The notes under the pieces were generated by a model that was not told the DNA's origin, searched no databases, and saw only the letters and a list, made by a program, of their open reading frames with translations. Of a stretch of 64,000 nucleotides of DNA, positions 42,708 to 51,564 are shown piece after piece (within the stretch, counting starts at the first letter, position 1; each line of letters begins with the position of its first letter). Made by a program: the position numbers and the translations under genes. Origin of the DNA: WJLY01 sp964562405 (GTDB taxonomy: Bacteria > Joyebacterota > Joyebacteria > Joyebacterales > Joyebacteraceae); the NCBI GenBank assembly GCA_964562405.1, contig CAZLTC010000006.1:3950-67949 (forward strand), in the 5' to 3' direction.

Positions 42708-45700
42708 GTGCACATAGGTGAGTTCTCCGTACGACAGCCGGTGCTCGTCAACCTCGTGTTCATAGCCGTCCTCGTGGTCGGCGTGTTCACGTTCTTCAAC
42801 ATGCCCGCCGAGCTCCTCCCGAACGTCAATATGGACGAGGCCGTCGTGGTCGTCTTCTACGCGGGTGTATCGCCCGAGGAGATGGAGACGCTCGTCACGA
42901 AGCCCCTCGAGGAGGAGATAGACGCCGTAGAGGACATCGACAGCGTGTCATCGACGTCGGGAGAGAGCCGGTCCATCATCGACGTCAGGTTCAAGCCCGG
43001 CCTTTCCGACGACGAGTTCGACCGCAGGATCCTTGACCTGCGTTCCGCGGTCGGGAACGCGAGATCCGAGCTTCCGGAGGACGCCGGCGACCCCGAGGTC
43101 GTTCCCATCAAGCTGGGCGAGGTCATTCCTATCCTGTCGCTGAGCATCGGTGGGCCCGTCAGCGACACCGTTCTGCGGGAGGTCGCCGATGACCTGCGAG
43201 ACGATATCCTCGACGTCGACTACGTGCGCGCTGTCGACGTCGTGGGCCAGCGCGAACGCGAGATATGGGTCGAGCTGGACGCCGACAGGCTGGAATCGTA
43301 CGGGCTGCCCATAGGTCAGGTCGTGGCTTCGCTTTCGTCCCGCAATCTGAACGTCCCGGCGGGAACGCTCGACCTTGGTCAGTCCGAGTACATCGTGAGG
43401 ACGCTGGGCGAGTTCGAATCTCTCACCGACATCGAGGACAGCGTCATCGCGTCGGACCCGTACGGAAGGCAGATCCGGATCAGGGACGTCGGCGCCGTCC
43501 GGGACACGCTGGAGGTCCGCCTATCGGCCGCCCGACTGGACGGCGAGAAGAGCGTGACCCTCTGGGTGATGAAGGACAAGGAGGGGAGCGTTGTAAACGT
43601 CGTCGACGACGTGAGGGCCGTTGTCGATTCATACGGAAAGCGGCTCACCGAAGACGTCAGCTTCGAGATCCGGAACGACACGTCGATAGAGGTCCGCGAC
43701 GTTCTGCACATCCTCGAACGCAACGCGGTGTTCGGCATCATTCTCGTCGCTCTCATCCTGTTCGTTTTCATCGGCTTCAGGAACGCGGTGCTCGCGTCGA
43801 TCGGCATCCCGTTCAGCTTCCTGGCGGCCTTCATCCTGATGAACGCGGCAGGAGTGACCGTGAACACGCTGTCGCTCTTCTCGCTGGTTCTCGTTCTCGG
43901 CATGCTGGTCGACGACGCCATCATCGTCATAGAGAACATCTATCGCCACATGGAGCATGGCATGCCCGCCAGACAGGCGGCCGTGGTTGGGACCGGGGAG
44001 GTCCTGGCTCCGGTCACGGCGGCCGTGCTCACCACGGTCGCGGCCTTCCTGCCCCTCCTCCTCATGTCAGGGCTCTGGGGCAAGTTCATGAGCGTGATAC
44101 CGAAGGTTGTCACGTTCGCTCTGCTTGCATCGCTCGTTGAGGCATTCCTCGTGCTCCCTTCGCACATGGCTGACTTCGCGCGCGTCACCCCCAGGGCGAC
44201 CAGGTGCCACCCGCAGTTCGTGTCGTTCACCAGATGGTACGAGCGCATTCTCCGTCGCGCGCTGCTGAGGCGCTATCGCACGATGCTGCTCGTCGGCGTC
44301 CTCGCTCTCGTTGCCATCGGTCTGGTCTTCACTCTCGACGTCGTCATATTCCAGGAGGAGGACCTCAACCAGATCGAGATTCGCGCTCAGACTGCGGTCG
44401 GGACGCGCCTCGATGTCACCGACCGGGTGGCTCGCGAGATAGAACAAGTCCTCTTCGAGCTGCCTTCCGACGAGGTCGAGGCCGTTGTGACGAGGGTCGG
44501 CTTCATGATCCGCAATTACCGTGGGGAGCTGGCCTCGAACAACATGCAGTTCAACGTCGACCTGGTCGACTACGAGCTGCGCGACAGGTCCGACGACGAG
44601 ATCATGGAGGCCGTGCGGAGGCGTATCTCGTCGGAGGTGCCGGGACTGACGTTCCTTTCTCTGTCGAGGCCGCAGCAGGGGCCCCCGTCAGGGCGACCTG
44701 TCGAGGTGCGCGTGAAGGGCGAGGACCCCGGTGTGCTGCGTCGCATAGCGAACGAAATGGAGGCGCTCCTGGCGACTTATCCCGGCGTCGTTGACATCGA
44801 CGACGACATGACGCCCGGCAAGTCTGAGCTGAACGCGAGGATCATTCCCGAGGCGGCGGCGCTCTACGGCCTCACCGCGTACGATATCTCGTCAACGGTG
44901 CGGGCCGCGTTCGAGGGCGTCGACGCCACGAAGTACCGGGGAGCCGGCGACGACGAGATCGACATCGTCGTGAGGCTGGAAGAGCCCGACCGGAGCGACC
45001 TTGAGGACCTGAGGGGCCTGAGGGTCATCTCACCGACCGGCCGGTCCGTGCCGCTGGGCGCAGTAGCGGAGTTCTCAATAGACGCGGCTCCGGCGGAGCT
45101 GCACAGAAGAGACGGGGACCGTGTCGTCACCGTGACCGGCGGTGTCGCCGGAGCGACGACGTCGACGGAGGTCAACCGCATGCTCCAGAGGGACCTTGCC
45201 GACGTCCCGGACCGCTACCCGGGCTATCGTCTGGACTTCGGTGGCGAGTACCAGGAGACGCAGGAGTCGTTCGCGTCGCTCCTCATGGCGTTCCTGGTTG
45301 CCATCATGCTCATCTACCTGATCCTCGGCACCGAATTCCAGTCGTTCATCCAACCCCTCATAGTCATGTTCACGGTGCCGTTCGCCTTCATCGGTGTCGT
45401 CATAGGGCTCGTCGTCATGCGTTACCCGTTCACGCTGAACGCGGGCGTGGCGATCGTGGCTCTCGCGGGAGTGGTCGTGAACGACTCCATCGTGCTCGTC
45501 GACTTCATCAAGAAGGCCAGGGCCGAGGGTGTGACGCGCTGGGAATCGGTGGTGCAGGCCGGCTGCATGCGTCTTCGGCCGATTCTGCTGACGTCGATCA
45601 CGACGATACTCGGAGTGCTGCCGCTCGCGATGGGGTGGGGCGGCGTGTCGGTCACCTGGGGACCGATGGCTGCGTCGCTGGCCTGGGGTCTGGCGTTCGC

Positions 45701-45851
45701 GACCGTGCTCACGCTGTTCGTGATACCGGCGCTCTTCTGCATCGTCGATGATGTGCGGGCCCGCTTCGGCAAGCTTGACGTGCCCGGCGGGCGCCAGCCG
45801 GACCAGGACCTCAAGGTCGTCGAGGCGTTGTGCCGTGACCTGGAGGAGTGA
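42708..45851 (+). CDS. RND-family inner-membrane efflux transporter (AcrB/HAE1-like)
   Basis: 1047 residues, normal length for the family, starting at GTG. The protein begins SVRQPVLVNLVFIAVLVVGVF. It has twelve predicted membrane helices in two halves with two large periplasmic loops each. The proton-relay Asp pair occurs in GMLVDDAIIVIENIYRHME (TM4). Other conserved parts are ETLVTKPLEEEIDAVEDIDSVSS and AGVVVNDSIVLVDFIKKARAEG ... SITTILGVLPLA. It drives proton-coupled export with the adaptor and TolC protein. Heavy-metal-type signatures are absent, so small-molecule export is likely; the substrate cannot be predicted. Confidence 0.95.
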   Translation: MHIGEFSVRQPVLVNLVFIAVLVVGVFTFFNMPAELLPNVNMDEAVVVVFYAGVSPEEMETLVTKPLEEEIDAVEDIDSVSSTSGESRSIIDVRFKPGLSDDEFDRRILDLRSAVGNARSELPEDAGDPEVVPIKLGEVIPILSLSIGGPVSDTVLREVADDLRDDILDVDYVRAVDVVGQREREIWVELDADRLESYGLPIGQVVASLSSRNLNVPAGTLDLGQSEYIVRTLGEFESLTDIEDSVIASDPYGRQIRIRDVGAVRDTLEVRLSAARLDGEKSVTLWVMKDKEGSVVNVVDDVRAVVDSYGKRLTEDVSFEIRNDTSIEVRDVLHILERNAVFGIILVALILFVFIGFRNAVLASIGIPFSFLAAFILMNAAGVTVNTLSLFSLVLVLGMLVDDAIIVIENIYRHMEHGMPARQAAVVGTGEVLAPVTAAVLTTVAAFLPLLLMSGLWGKFMSVIPKVVTFALLASLVEAFLVLPSHMADFARVTPRATRCHPQFVSFTRWYERILRRALLRRYRTMLLVGVLALVAIGLVFTLDVVIFQEEDLNQIEIRAQTAVGTRLDVTDRVAREIEQVLFELPSDEVEAVVTRVGFMIRNYRGELASNNMQFNVDLVDYELRDRSDDEIMEAVRRRISSEVPGLTFLSLSRPQQGPPSGRPVEVRVKGEDPGVLRRIANEMEALLATYPGVVDIDDDMTPGKSELNARIIPEAAALYGLTAYDISSTVRAAFEGVDATKYRGAGDDEIDIVVRLEEPDRSDLEDLRGLRVISPTGRSVPLGAVAEFSIDAAPAELHRRDGDRVVTVTGGVAGATTSTEVNRMLQRDLADVPDRYPGYRLDFGGEYQETQESFASLLMAFLVAIMLIYLILGTEFQSFIQPLIVMFTVPFAFIGVVIGLVVMRYPFTLNAGVAIVALAGVVVNDSIVLVDFIKKARAEGVTRWESVVQAGCMRLRPILLTSITTILGVLPLAMGWGGVSVTWGPMAASLAWGLAFATVLTLFVIPALFCIVDDVRARFGKLDVPGGRQPDQDLKVVEALCRDLEE

Positions 45852-45900
45852 ACGGGGCCGTGCGCGCGAGCGCGAAGATGAGGCCTTCGAGGAAGATGCT

Positions 45901-46860
45901 GTGACGGAGACACTTGGAAACCGGGCGGCGCGTGGTGCGGACGACGGTAGCGAGATCCGGGGGCAGGTTCTCGCGTGCTTCCACGACGAGTGGGAGGTCG
46001 CGCTGTCGGGAGGCCCGATCGTCCGCGCGTCGATCCGGGCGCGGCACTTCCTGGGCCTTCCGCGCGAGGAGAAGATCCTCGTTGCCGGAGACCACGTTGA
46101 ACTCGCGCGCGTGAGAGACGTAGCCTACGTCATCGAGCGGCGTCTGCCGAGGTCGACCATCCTCTCCAGGCTCCTGCCCGGAGCCCGGCGCGACAAGGAG
46201 CAGGTGATCGTGGCCAACGCCGACCTCCTCGTGGCCGTCGGCTCGCTCTCCTCGCCGGCGCTCAACAGGCGCCTGCTCGATCGCTTTCTCGTGATCGCCG
46301 AGGACGCTGGTCTGGAGTCGGTCGTCGTCCTGAACAAGGTCGACCTCGTGAGCGAGTCGGACTGGTCCCATGTCGCTCTGGGCTACGCGGCCGCGGGATA
46401 CGCTGTGATCGCGACCTCCGCTACGGAGGGCCGCTGCGTCGAGGAGCTGTCCGCGCGTCTAGCCGGCCGTTTCACGGTCTTCGCCGGTCCGAGCGGAGCG
46501 GGGAAGAGCTCCTTGCTGAACGCCATCGAGCCCGGCCTGGGCCTCAGGGTCAGAGAGGTGAGCGCCAAGACCGGCAAGGGGAAGCACACAACGTCCAACG
46601 TGACCGTGCTCAGGTTGGATGATGGCTCTCTCGTGGCTGACACTCCGGGCTTCCGGGAATTGGGCTTCTGGAGGATCGACCCGGGCGAGCTGGACCAGCT
46701 CTTCCCCGAACTGCGCGCTCTCGCGCCGCAGTGCAGGTTCAGGGGATGCAACCATATCCCGGAGCCCGGCTGCGCCGTCACACGCGCGCTCGAGGAAGGC
46801 CGTCTTGATGGTGAGCGCTACGAGAGCTACGTGAAGCTCTTCGAGGAGCTGTCCGGCTGA
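45901..46860 (+). CDS. rsgA: Ribosome small-subunit-dependent GTPase RsgA
   Basis: 319 residues from GTG 45901 with GAGGAAG upstream; longer frames overlap the transporter gene. It is a circularly permuted GTPase: VVLNKVDLV (G4) precedes GPSGAGKSSLLNAI (G1) and DTPGFRELGF (G3), after an N-terminal OB fold. The C-terminal zinc site is CRFRGCNHIPEPGCAVTRALEEG. RsgA releases late 30S maturation factors. In many bacteria rsgA sits next to rpe and the PASTA kinase; here it has moved about 22 kb away. Confidence 0.96.
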   Translation: MTETLGNRAARGADDGSEIRGQVLACFHDEWEVALSGGPIVRASIRARHFLGLPREEKILVAGDHVELARVRDVAYVIERRLPRSTILSRLLPGARRDKEQVIVANADLLVAVGSLSSPALNRRLLDRFLVIAEDAGLESVVVLNKVDLVSESDWSHVALGYAAAGYAVIATSATEGRCVEELSARLAGRFTVFAGPSGAGKSSLLNAIEPGLGLRVREVSAKTGKGKHTTSNVTVLRLDDGSLVADTPGFRELGFWRIDPGELDQLFPELRALAPQCRFRGCNHIPEPGCAVTRALEEGRLDGERYESYVKLFEELSG

Positions 46861-46908
46861 AGACGATGAGGCCGGGCGGCGTCGCACCGTATTGAGAGGA
46901 GTCGAGCA

Positions 46909-48138
46909 ATGCAGGTAGTTCTCTACGAAGACGCATCGGTCCGCACCCTCGGTCCGTTGGCGCTGCTTCGGCCCGTCTTCGAACTCAGGTGTGGGGCCCT
47001 CCTCCTGCGAGAGAAGCTCGAGATGAGGCGGCCGGAATGGCGCGTGGCGCTCTCGCCTCGTCCGGAACTCGCGCGCGTGGTCTCAGATGAGCAGCCCGGG
47101 CGGGAGGCGTTCGGGCCGCAGGGCGGCCCCACGCTCTTTCTGTCAGCCGCTGTGCTCGTCGATGACGGGCTGCTCGACTGGGTGGAGACGCTTGGGGAAG
47201 GCCGGACGCTCTTGAGCCGGGGGCGGGTCGTGGGTGCCTACGTGCAAAGCTGCGCAGAGGTGGAAGGCGGCGGCCCGGACATCGCGGCTTCAATAGAGCG
47301 GCTGCGCCACGAGCCGGCGGAGTGCCCGACGATTCGCGTTATCCGGTACCCGTGGGAACTGGTGGAGGAGACCGCCGGCGAGATTGGGCGCGACGCGGCA
47401 CTGCTGAAGGAGCGCGGACGGATAGCGGGAAGCGTGAGCGGAGACGCGTCGGTCGTGGAGCCCGGACGATTGACGGTGGGCCCGGGCAGCGAGGTCGGAC
47501 CGGGCGTCGTCATCGACGCGTCCGCCGGCGATGTCATCCTCGGTCGCGAAGTCACAGTGCTGCCGAACTCGGTGCTCATCGGGCCGCTCTCGGTAGGCGA
47601 TGGCTCGCTCGTGAGAGCGGGCACGCGCATCTATGGCGGGACCTCCGTGGGGCCCGTGTGCAAGGTCGGTGGGGAGATATCGGCGTCAGTGATCCAGTCG
47701 CACTCGAACAAGCAGCACGACGGATTCCTGGGGCACTCGTTCGTCGGGAGCTGGGTCAACCTCGGCGCCGGAACGGACACGTCCGACCTCAGGAACGACT
47801 ACGGTCCCGTGAAGGTCGAGCTGGACGGGGAGACCATCGAGACCGGCTCGCTGTCGGTCGGCGCCATCATCGGCGACCACTCCAAGACGGCGATCGGCAC
47901 GAAGCTGAATACCGGGACGGTGGTAGGCGTGTTCTGCAGCGTGTTCCCCGGCATCTTCCCGCCGAGGTGCCTGGCGTCCTTTTCGTGGGGCACGGCGGAC
48001 GGGTTCGTGCGCTACGAGCTCGAGCACGCCATAGAGACCGCCCGGACCGTGATGTCGAGGAGGGGAGTCGACCTGTCGGAGGCCCGCGAGTCGCTCATCA
48101 GGAGCGTCCATGGGCGAACGGTGGGCACCGGAGCCTGA
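46909..48138 (+). CDS. GlmU-like sugar nucleotidyltransferase/acyltransferase of the FCB type
   Basis: 409 residues. The N-terminus (MQVVLYEDASVRTLGPLALLRPVFELRCGALLLREK) matches the alternative bacterial GlmU family, known mainly from Bacteroidetes and relatives, which is divergent from classical GlmU. The C-terminal half is a left-handed beta-helix with hexapeptide turns (VGPGSEVGPGVVIDASAG, SVGDGSLVRAGTRIYGG) and the family block KQHDGFLGHSFVGSWVNLGAGTDTSDLRNDYG. The predicted role is making UDP-GlcNAc for peptidoglycan, with acetyltransferase and uridylyltransferase steps. The classical LxAGxGTRM motif is absent, as usual for this family. Confidence 0.88.
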   Translation: MQVVLYEDASVRTLGPLALLRPVFELRCGALLLREKLEMRRPEWRVALSPRPELARVVSDEQPGREAFGPQGGPTLFLSAAVLVDDGLLDWVETLGEGRTLLSRGRVVGAYVQSCAEVEGGGPDIAASIERLRHEPAECPTIRVIRYPWELVEETAGEIGRDAALLKERGRIAGSVSGDASVVEPGRLTVGPGSEVGPGVVIDASAGDVILGREVTVLPNSVLIGPLSVGDGSLVRAGTRIYGGTSVGPVCKVGGEISASVIQSHSNKQHDGFLGHSFVGSWVNLGAGTDTSDLRNDYGPVKVELDGETIETGSLSVGAIIGDHSKTAIGTKLNTGTVVGVFCSVFPGIFPPRCLASFSWGTADGFVRYELEHAIETARTVMSRRGVDLSEARESLIRSVHGRTVGTGA

Positions 48139-48156
48139 CCCTGCGGCGCACGAGTT

Positions 48157-48185
48157 GCCCCCCGCCGAGCTGGACGGCGGGGGGC
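48157..48185. terminator. Bidirectional hairpin terminator
   Basis: An 11-bp perfect stem (GCCCCCCGCCG / CGGCGGGGGGC) with a 7-base loop lies between the convergent GlmU-like and PDZ genes, 18 and 43 bases from their stop codons. Confidence 0.65.
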
Positions 48186-48228
48186 GAGGGAGGGGAGATG
48201 AGCTTATCGCTTCATCCCTCGGTACAGC

Positions 48229-49290
48229 CTAGTCCTTCTTGAGCTTCTTCAGTTCTTCCTTCATCTCCTTGAGCTCCGCTCGGAGTTCGGCCATCTCCCT
48301 CTCGAGATCCTCACGGTCCTCGGTCATGATGATGGCCTTTGAGCTTGCGGCCTTGCTCAGCTCCTCAGCGTGAGCCTGGAGCGCCTGTTCGTATTCCTTG
48401 ATGGTCTTGTCGTAATCGCTCTCGCCGACGACCGCTGTGACAGTGATCTCCTTGCCCTTACGGACCACGACGATGGGAGTCTCCTCGTCAGTCTGCATGT
48501 CGGCGATAGCCTCTACCAGACTAGCGCGGTCCTCAACGCGGTCGCCGTCGACCTTGATTATGATGTCACCGGCCTTGATGCCGGCCTTCTCGGCAGCGCT
48601 TCCCTTGACGACGTCCTCGACGAGCACTCCCTTGCCTTCTGGAACCTCGAAGTAGTCGGCCAGCCCATCACTGAGGTCGTCGATGTAGACGCCGAGCCTA
48701 CCCCTGCCGCCCGTACCCGACAGGCCTATCTCCAGCCACGGAAGCGCTACGTCTCCCAGGACCGCGAGGCCCTTGAGTCCCTCCAGGCCACCCTCCAGGC
48801 CTTTCAGGAAGCTGCCGCTGTTGATGTAGTATTCCTCCGGACGGCTTCCGAGCTTCGCCATCAGAAGCTGCTCCTTGCCGTCCCGGGACACCGTGATGTC
48901 GATCTCGTCACCGGGCTTCTTGTCGCCGATGATGGCGATGAGGTCCTTGATGCCGCCCGTGGTCTTCGGGCCGATCTTCTGAATGACATCTCCGGCCTCG
49001 AGGCCCGCCATCTCCGCCGGGCTGTCCTCGTGGATCTCGGTTATGTACACGCCTTTCGCGTCGCCGTTGAGCTTCGCGTCGCCGCGCAACTCGTCATTCA
49101 GATCCGAGATGCCGACGCCGAGCCACGCCGCGTCGGAATCGGTCTCTACGACGACCTTGATCTCCTTCTTGTCGTCCTGCGGAGTGTAGACCCTCACGAC
49201 GTTCGTCTTCTCGCCGGCCATGGATGCCGGTGCGACGAGAAGCAGGCAAACGCCCGCGAGGACCGCTCCCGCCACAATCCTCCTGATCAT
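48229..49290 (-). CDS. Exported double-PDZ protein with C-terminal coiled coil
   Basis: 353 residues. ATG at 49290 has GGAGGTGG upstream and begins a signal peptide (RIVAGAVLAGVCLLLVAPASMAG). Two PDZ domains are seen: residues ~50-140 (LGVGISDLNDEL ... VYITEIHEDSPAEMAGLEAGDVIQKIG) and ~205-290 (LGVYIDDLSDGLADYFEVPEGKGVLVEDVVKGSAAEKAGIKAGDIIIKVDG). No protease triad is present, so it is not a DegP enzyme. The tail is a strongly charged coiled coil (REDLEREMAELRAELKEMKEELKKLKK). It probably acts as a periplasmic peptide-binding adaptor or scaffold; no partner is known. Confidence 0.85.
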   Translation of the reverse strand: MIRRIVAGAVLAGVCLLLVAPASMAGEKTNVVRVYTPQDDKKEIKVVVETDSDAAWLGVGISDLNDELRGDAKLNGDAKGVYITEIHEDSPAEMAGLEAGDVIQKIGPKTTGGIKDLIAIIGDKKPGDEIDITVSRDGKEQLLMAKLGSRPEEYYINSGSFLKGLEGGLEGLKGLAVLGDVALPWLEIGLSGTGGRGRLGVYIDDLSDGLADYFEVPEGKGVLVEDVVKGSAAEKAGIKAGDIIIKVDGDRVEDRASLVEAIADMQTDEETPIVVVRKGKEITVTAVVGESDYDKTIKEYEQALQAHAEELSKAASSKAIIMTEDREDLEREMAELRAELKEMKEELKKLKKD

Positions 49291-49375
49291 GAAGCCACCT
49301 CCAGATGCCCGTGTTGCCGCGCGCTCGGCGGGCTCAGGCGCCTTCTTCCGCCGACGGTCTGTGGCGTCTCGTCCC

Positions 49376-49391
49376 GTCGGCAATTGCCGAC
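49376..49391. promoter_or_regulatory. Perfect 16-bp palindrome upstream of the PDZ gene
   Basis: GTCGGCAATTGCCGAC is a perfect palindrome, 86 bases before the PDZ gene start. It is the size and symmetry of a dimeric regulator's operator. No matching promoter boxes are clear next to it. The 287-base gap (49291-49577) otherwise holds only the Yip1-gene terminator. Confidence 0.4.
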
Positions 49392-49523
49392 TCTCTTCCG
49401 GAGCGGCGAACGGCCGCTCACGAAATTGGACACACCGGCAGCTGTGCGGTTGAAGGTTCGTTTCGCGTGGAGGGCCCGTGTCACCGCGATAGGAGAGCCG
49501 GCGCGGCGCGGCAAGACGAGGAA

Positions 49524-49549
49524 AGGGCGGGGCACTTGGGCCCCGCCCT
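49524..49549 (-). terminator. Terminator after the Yip1-family gene
   Basis: A perfect 10-bp stem AGGGCGGGGC / GCCCCGCCCT has a 6-base loop. On the minus strand it is followed by TTCCTCGTCTT. It lies 28 bases past the stop codon. Confidence 0.7.
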
Positions 49550-49577
49550 CTTCGGAAATCTCTGGCCGCGGCCGGCT

Positions 49578-50099
49578 CTAGCGCAGCAGGGCCAGTCCTA
49601 TGGCTGCGCCTATGGCCGCGAAGATACCCATCACGATCACTCCCAGCACGAGCGGCACCGCGAGCGCTATTACCGCCTTGCCGCGGTCGAGCCCGTAGAT
49701 GTGCTCCATGGCGAGAACCGAAGGGACCAGCATCCACAGACCGGCGACGACGGCGAGGAAAATGGCGAGCGGCGGGAGCGGCAGTATGGCGACCCACGTC
49801 ACCATGGCAGCCAGGCCGACCGGTGCCATGAGCTTCTTGAAGTCTCCCTTGCCACCAAGGAATGAGGTCGCGACGAAGTGCGCGATGCCGAAGAAGATGA
49901 AGAAGCCGATGAGCCTCACGATCGGTAGGACTATGAGACCGAGAGCGTTCCATGTGCCTATGGCGAGGCAGACACCGCTTATGGCGACGACTCCGATGGC
50001 CGGACCGAGCGCTTTCTCATCGGCGGCCATCTCGGTGATGACCTCCTTGTTCAGCTTGATTATCTCCCACGCCTTCTTCAGGTAGTCCATGAACGACAT
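49578..50099 (-). CDS. Yip1-family membrane protein
   Basis: 173 residues starting MSFMDYLKKAWEIIKLNKEVITEMAADE, preceded by GGAGAGGAGG. An amphipathic N-terminus is followed by five predicted membrane helices (ALGPAIGVVAISGVCLAIG; LGLIVLPIVRLIGFFIFFGIAH; PVGLAAMVTWVAILPL; PLAIFLAVVAGLWMLVPSVLAM; VIALAVPLVLGVIVMGIFAAIG). Bacterial Yip1-like proteins have no settled function. Its promoter lies about 100 bases upstream. Confidence 0.8.
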   Translation of the reverse strand: MSFMDYLKKAWEIIKLNKEVITEMAADEKALGPAIGVVAISGVCLAIGTWNALGLIVLPIVRLIGFFIFFGIAHFVATSFLGGKGDFKKLMAPVGLAAMVTWVAILPLPPLAIFLAVVAGLWMLVPSVLAMEHIYGLDRGKAVIALAVPLVLGVIVMGIFAAIGAAIGLALLR

Positions 50100-50200
50100 T
50101 CGAAGGTCCTCCTCTCCAGGGCCGGCCGGGGGGAGCAGGCGTGCGCCCCTCGGTTCGGCATCCCGCAACGCACGACGGTTTCTCAGCCACTGACGGCGCC

Positions 50201-50230
50201 ACTATAGGTGAACCGAGCAGCGGTGGGCAA
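50201..50230 (-). promoter_or_regulatory. Promoter of the Yip1-family gene
   Basis: On the minus strand TTGCCC (50225-50230) and TATAGT (50201-50206) are 18 bases apart. The 428-base gap between the divergent genes (50100-50527) also contains a CAGCCTG/CAGGCTG long-range pair, but I find no convincing plus-strand promoter. Confidence 0.5.
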
Positions 50231-50527
50231 GGGCAAAGCGCGGCGGCCACACGCTGGGGCTCTTCTCGCCCCAGCCTGTGATGGCCGGAGGGGCGGCACA
50301 CGTGGAGCGCTTGCGGAACACGGGGCGCCGCTGAACGGCTGCTCAGGCTGTCCGAGTGCCTCATACTGGCATAGTCTTTGCAACTTGGCGCAGTACAAGG
50401 AGTGTTGCGTATTCTGGGGGTGTGCCGTGGCGCCCGCGGCGACGCCGTTGCGGCTCCAGGTATGGGCGTGAGGGCACACGGTTGGACCGCCCCGGTCATG
50501 AGGCCGGAGGCAGAGGAGGAACGCATT

Positions 50528-50989
50528 ATGCGAAGCAGGCGAAGACTGATGCATGGCGCAGCGGTAACCGCCGCCGTGGTCACTGTCGCCCTTCTGGGCG
50601 TGACCGGCTGCAGCATGGTGGAGCCGGAGTCGTCCTGGACGGGCAGCGATGGTTCCATCACGGGTGTCGTCAGCTCGACGACCGGGTCGGCGCTCGTCGG
50701 CGTAGACGTGAGGATGTGCGCTCAGACCGACGATGGCCAGTGCCTTGAGTACTACACGACCACCGGCCCCGACGGGGTCTACTCCATCGACGGTCTTGAA
50801 CTCGGCAATGCGCATGCATACGAGAAGGCCTACGTTGTCTACGTCAACAGGACGACGTCGAGCGCCATTCCAGTCGTGTCCGGCTATGGAACGCACGTCG
50901 CTACCGTGCCGGTGACGTCGGAAGGCAGCTCCTACGATGTCACGATCACGGCCCCGGGACCCGGCGACCCCAACGACTTCCTAGAGTAG
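50528..50989 (+). CDS. Small lipoprotein with carboxypeptidase-regulatory-like beta domain
   Basis: 153 residues. ATG 50528 follows AGAGGAGGA. The signal ends in a lipobox (LLGVTGC), so the mature protein begins at Cys. About 120 residues follow, resembling the CarboxypepD_reg/Ig-like fold (GSITGVVSSTTGSALVGVDVRM ... YYTTTGPDGVYSIDGLELGNAHAYEKAYVVYVNRTT). It has no catalytic motif. It may be a surface or periplasmic adhesin or scaffold subunit; function unknown. Confidence 0.78.
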   Translation: MRSRRRLMHGAAVTAAVVTVALLGVTGCSMVEPESSWTGSDGSITGVVSSTTGSALVGVDVRMCAQTDDGQCLEYYTTTGPDGVYSIDGLELGNAHAYEKAYVVYVNRTTSSAIPVVSGYGTHVATVPVTSEGSSYDVTITAPGPGDPNDFLE

Positions 50990-51034
50990 CCGGCGGGACC
51001 AGGGTTGCAGTCGCGGGCCAGCAGGCAAGGAAGA

Positions 51035-51061
51035 GGGGCCGTCCTCAGGACGGCCCCTTCT
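51035..51061. terminator. Terminator shared by the lipoprotein gene and tRNA-Leu
   Basis: A perfect 10-bp stem GGGGCCGTCC / GGACGGCCCC with a TCA loop is followed by TTCTCATT on the plus strand. On the minus strand it lies just beyond the 3' end of tRNA-Leu. Confidence 0.75.
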
Positions 51062-51068
51062 CATTGCG

Positions 51069-51156
51069 TGGTACCGGAGGCCGGGCTCGAACCGGCACGG
51101 GCCAGAGGCCCTCGGGATTTTGAGTCCCGCGCGTCTACCAGTTCCGCCACTCCGGC
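51069..51156 (-). tRNA. tRNA-Leu (anticodon CAA)
   Basis: Minus strand. The acceptor GCCGGAG pairs with CTCCGGT (a G-U closing pair) before ACCA, so CCA is encoded. The anticodon stem CGGGA/TCCCG encloses loop CTCAAAA, giving CAA (51120-51122, read on the minus strand) for UUG codons. A long variable arm (GGGCCTCTGGCCC) and GGTTCGAGCC T-arm are typical of class II tRNA-Leu. Length 88 bases. Confidence 0.95.
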
Positions 51157-51173
51157 GTGGTGGCGCAGAGGAG

Positions 51174-51202
51174 ACTCTAGCATCAGCGCAGTGGCCGGTC
51201 AA
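51174..51202 (-). promoter_or_regulatory. Promoter of tRNA-Leu
   Basis: On the minus strand TTGACC (51197-51202) and TAGAGT (51174-51179) are 17 bases apart, just upstream of the tRNA. Confidence 0.65.
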
Positions 51203-51248
51203 GGCGCGCGCATCGCACGAGATGGAGGGCGACGCGCGGACATTGAAC

Positions 51249-51276
51249 TTGACTGGAGGGCCGCAGATGCTAGAAT
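51249..51276 (+). promoter_or_regulatory. Promoter of tRNA-Ala
   Basis: TTGACT (51249-51254) and TAGAAT (51271-51276) are 16 bases apart, placing the start about 20 bases before the tRNA. Confidence 0.65.
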
Positions 51277-51301
51277 ACTCAGACACACAGGATTCAAACT
51301 T

Positions 51302-51378
51302 GGGGCCATAGCTCAGTTGGGACGAGCGCTTGACTGGCAGTCAAGAGGTCGCGGGTTCGATCCCCGCTGGCTCCACCA
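51302..51378 (+). tRNA. tRNA-Ala (anticodon GGC)
   Basis: The acceptor GGGGCCA pairs with TGGCTCC and contains the G3-U70 wobble pair that marks alanine tRNAs. The anticodon stem CTTGA/TCAAG encloses loop CTGGCAG with anticodon GGC. The T arm reads GCGGGTTCGATCCCCGC and CCA is encoded. Length 77 bases. Confidence 0.96.
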
Positions 51379-51396
51379 GATGCCGCGAGTCTCGGT

Positions 51397-51428
51397 CGCC
51401 GGGAGACCTCTGACAAGGCCTCCCGGCG
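51397..51428 (+). terminator. Possible terminator after tRNA-Ala
   Basis: The perfect 9-bp inverted repeat CGCCGGGAG / CTCCCGGCG has a 14-base loop and no T-run. It starts 18 bases past the tRNA. Confidence 0.4.
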
Positions 51429-51514
51429 GACTCGTCTGGAGGCGGTGTGCCCGGGCGCCGGGGCGGATGCTCCCGGTCCGGAATACCCTCCGGGGGTGCT
51501 GAACGCCCAGCGTC

Positions 51515-51543
51515 TTGACACGGCGGCGTGACTGTGCTACACT
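51515..51543 (+). promoter_or_regulatory. Promoter of the C25-type protease gene
   Basis: A consensus TTGACA (51515-51520) and TACACT (51538-51543) are 17 bases apart. The leader is about 195 bases long. Confidence 0.78.
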
Positions 51544-51564
51544 GTATTGTAGGGATGCAGACGG

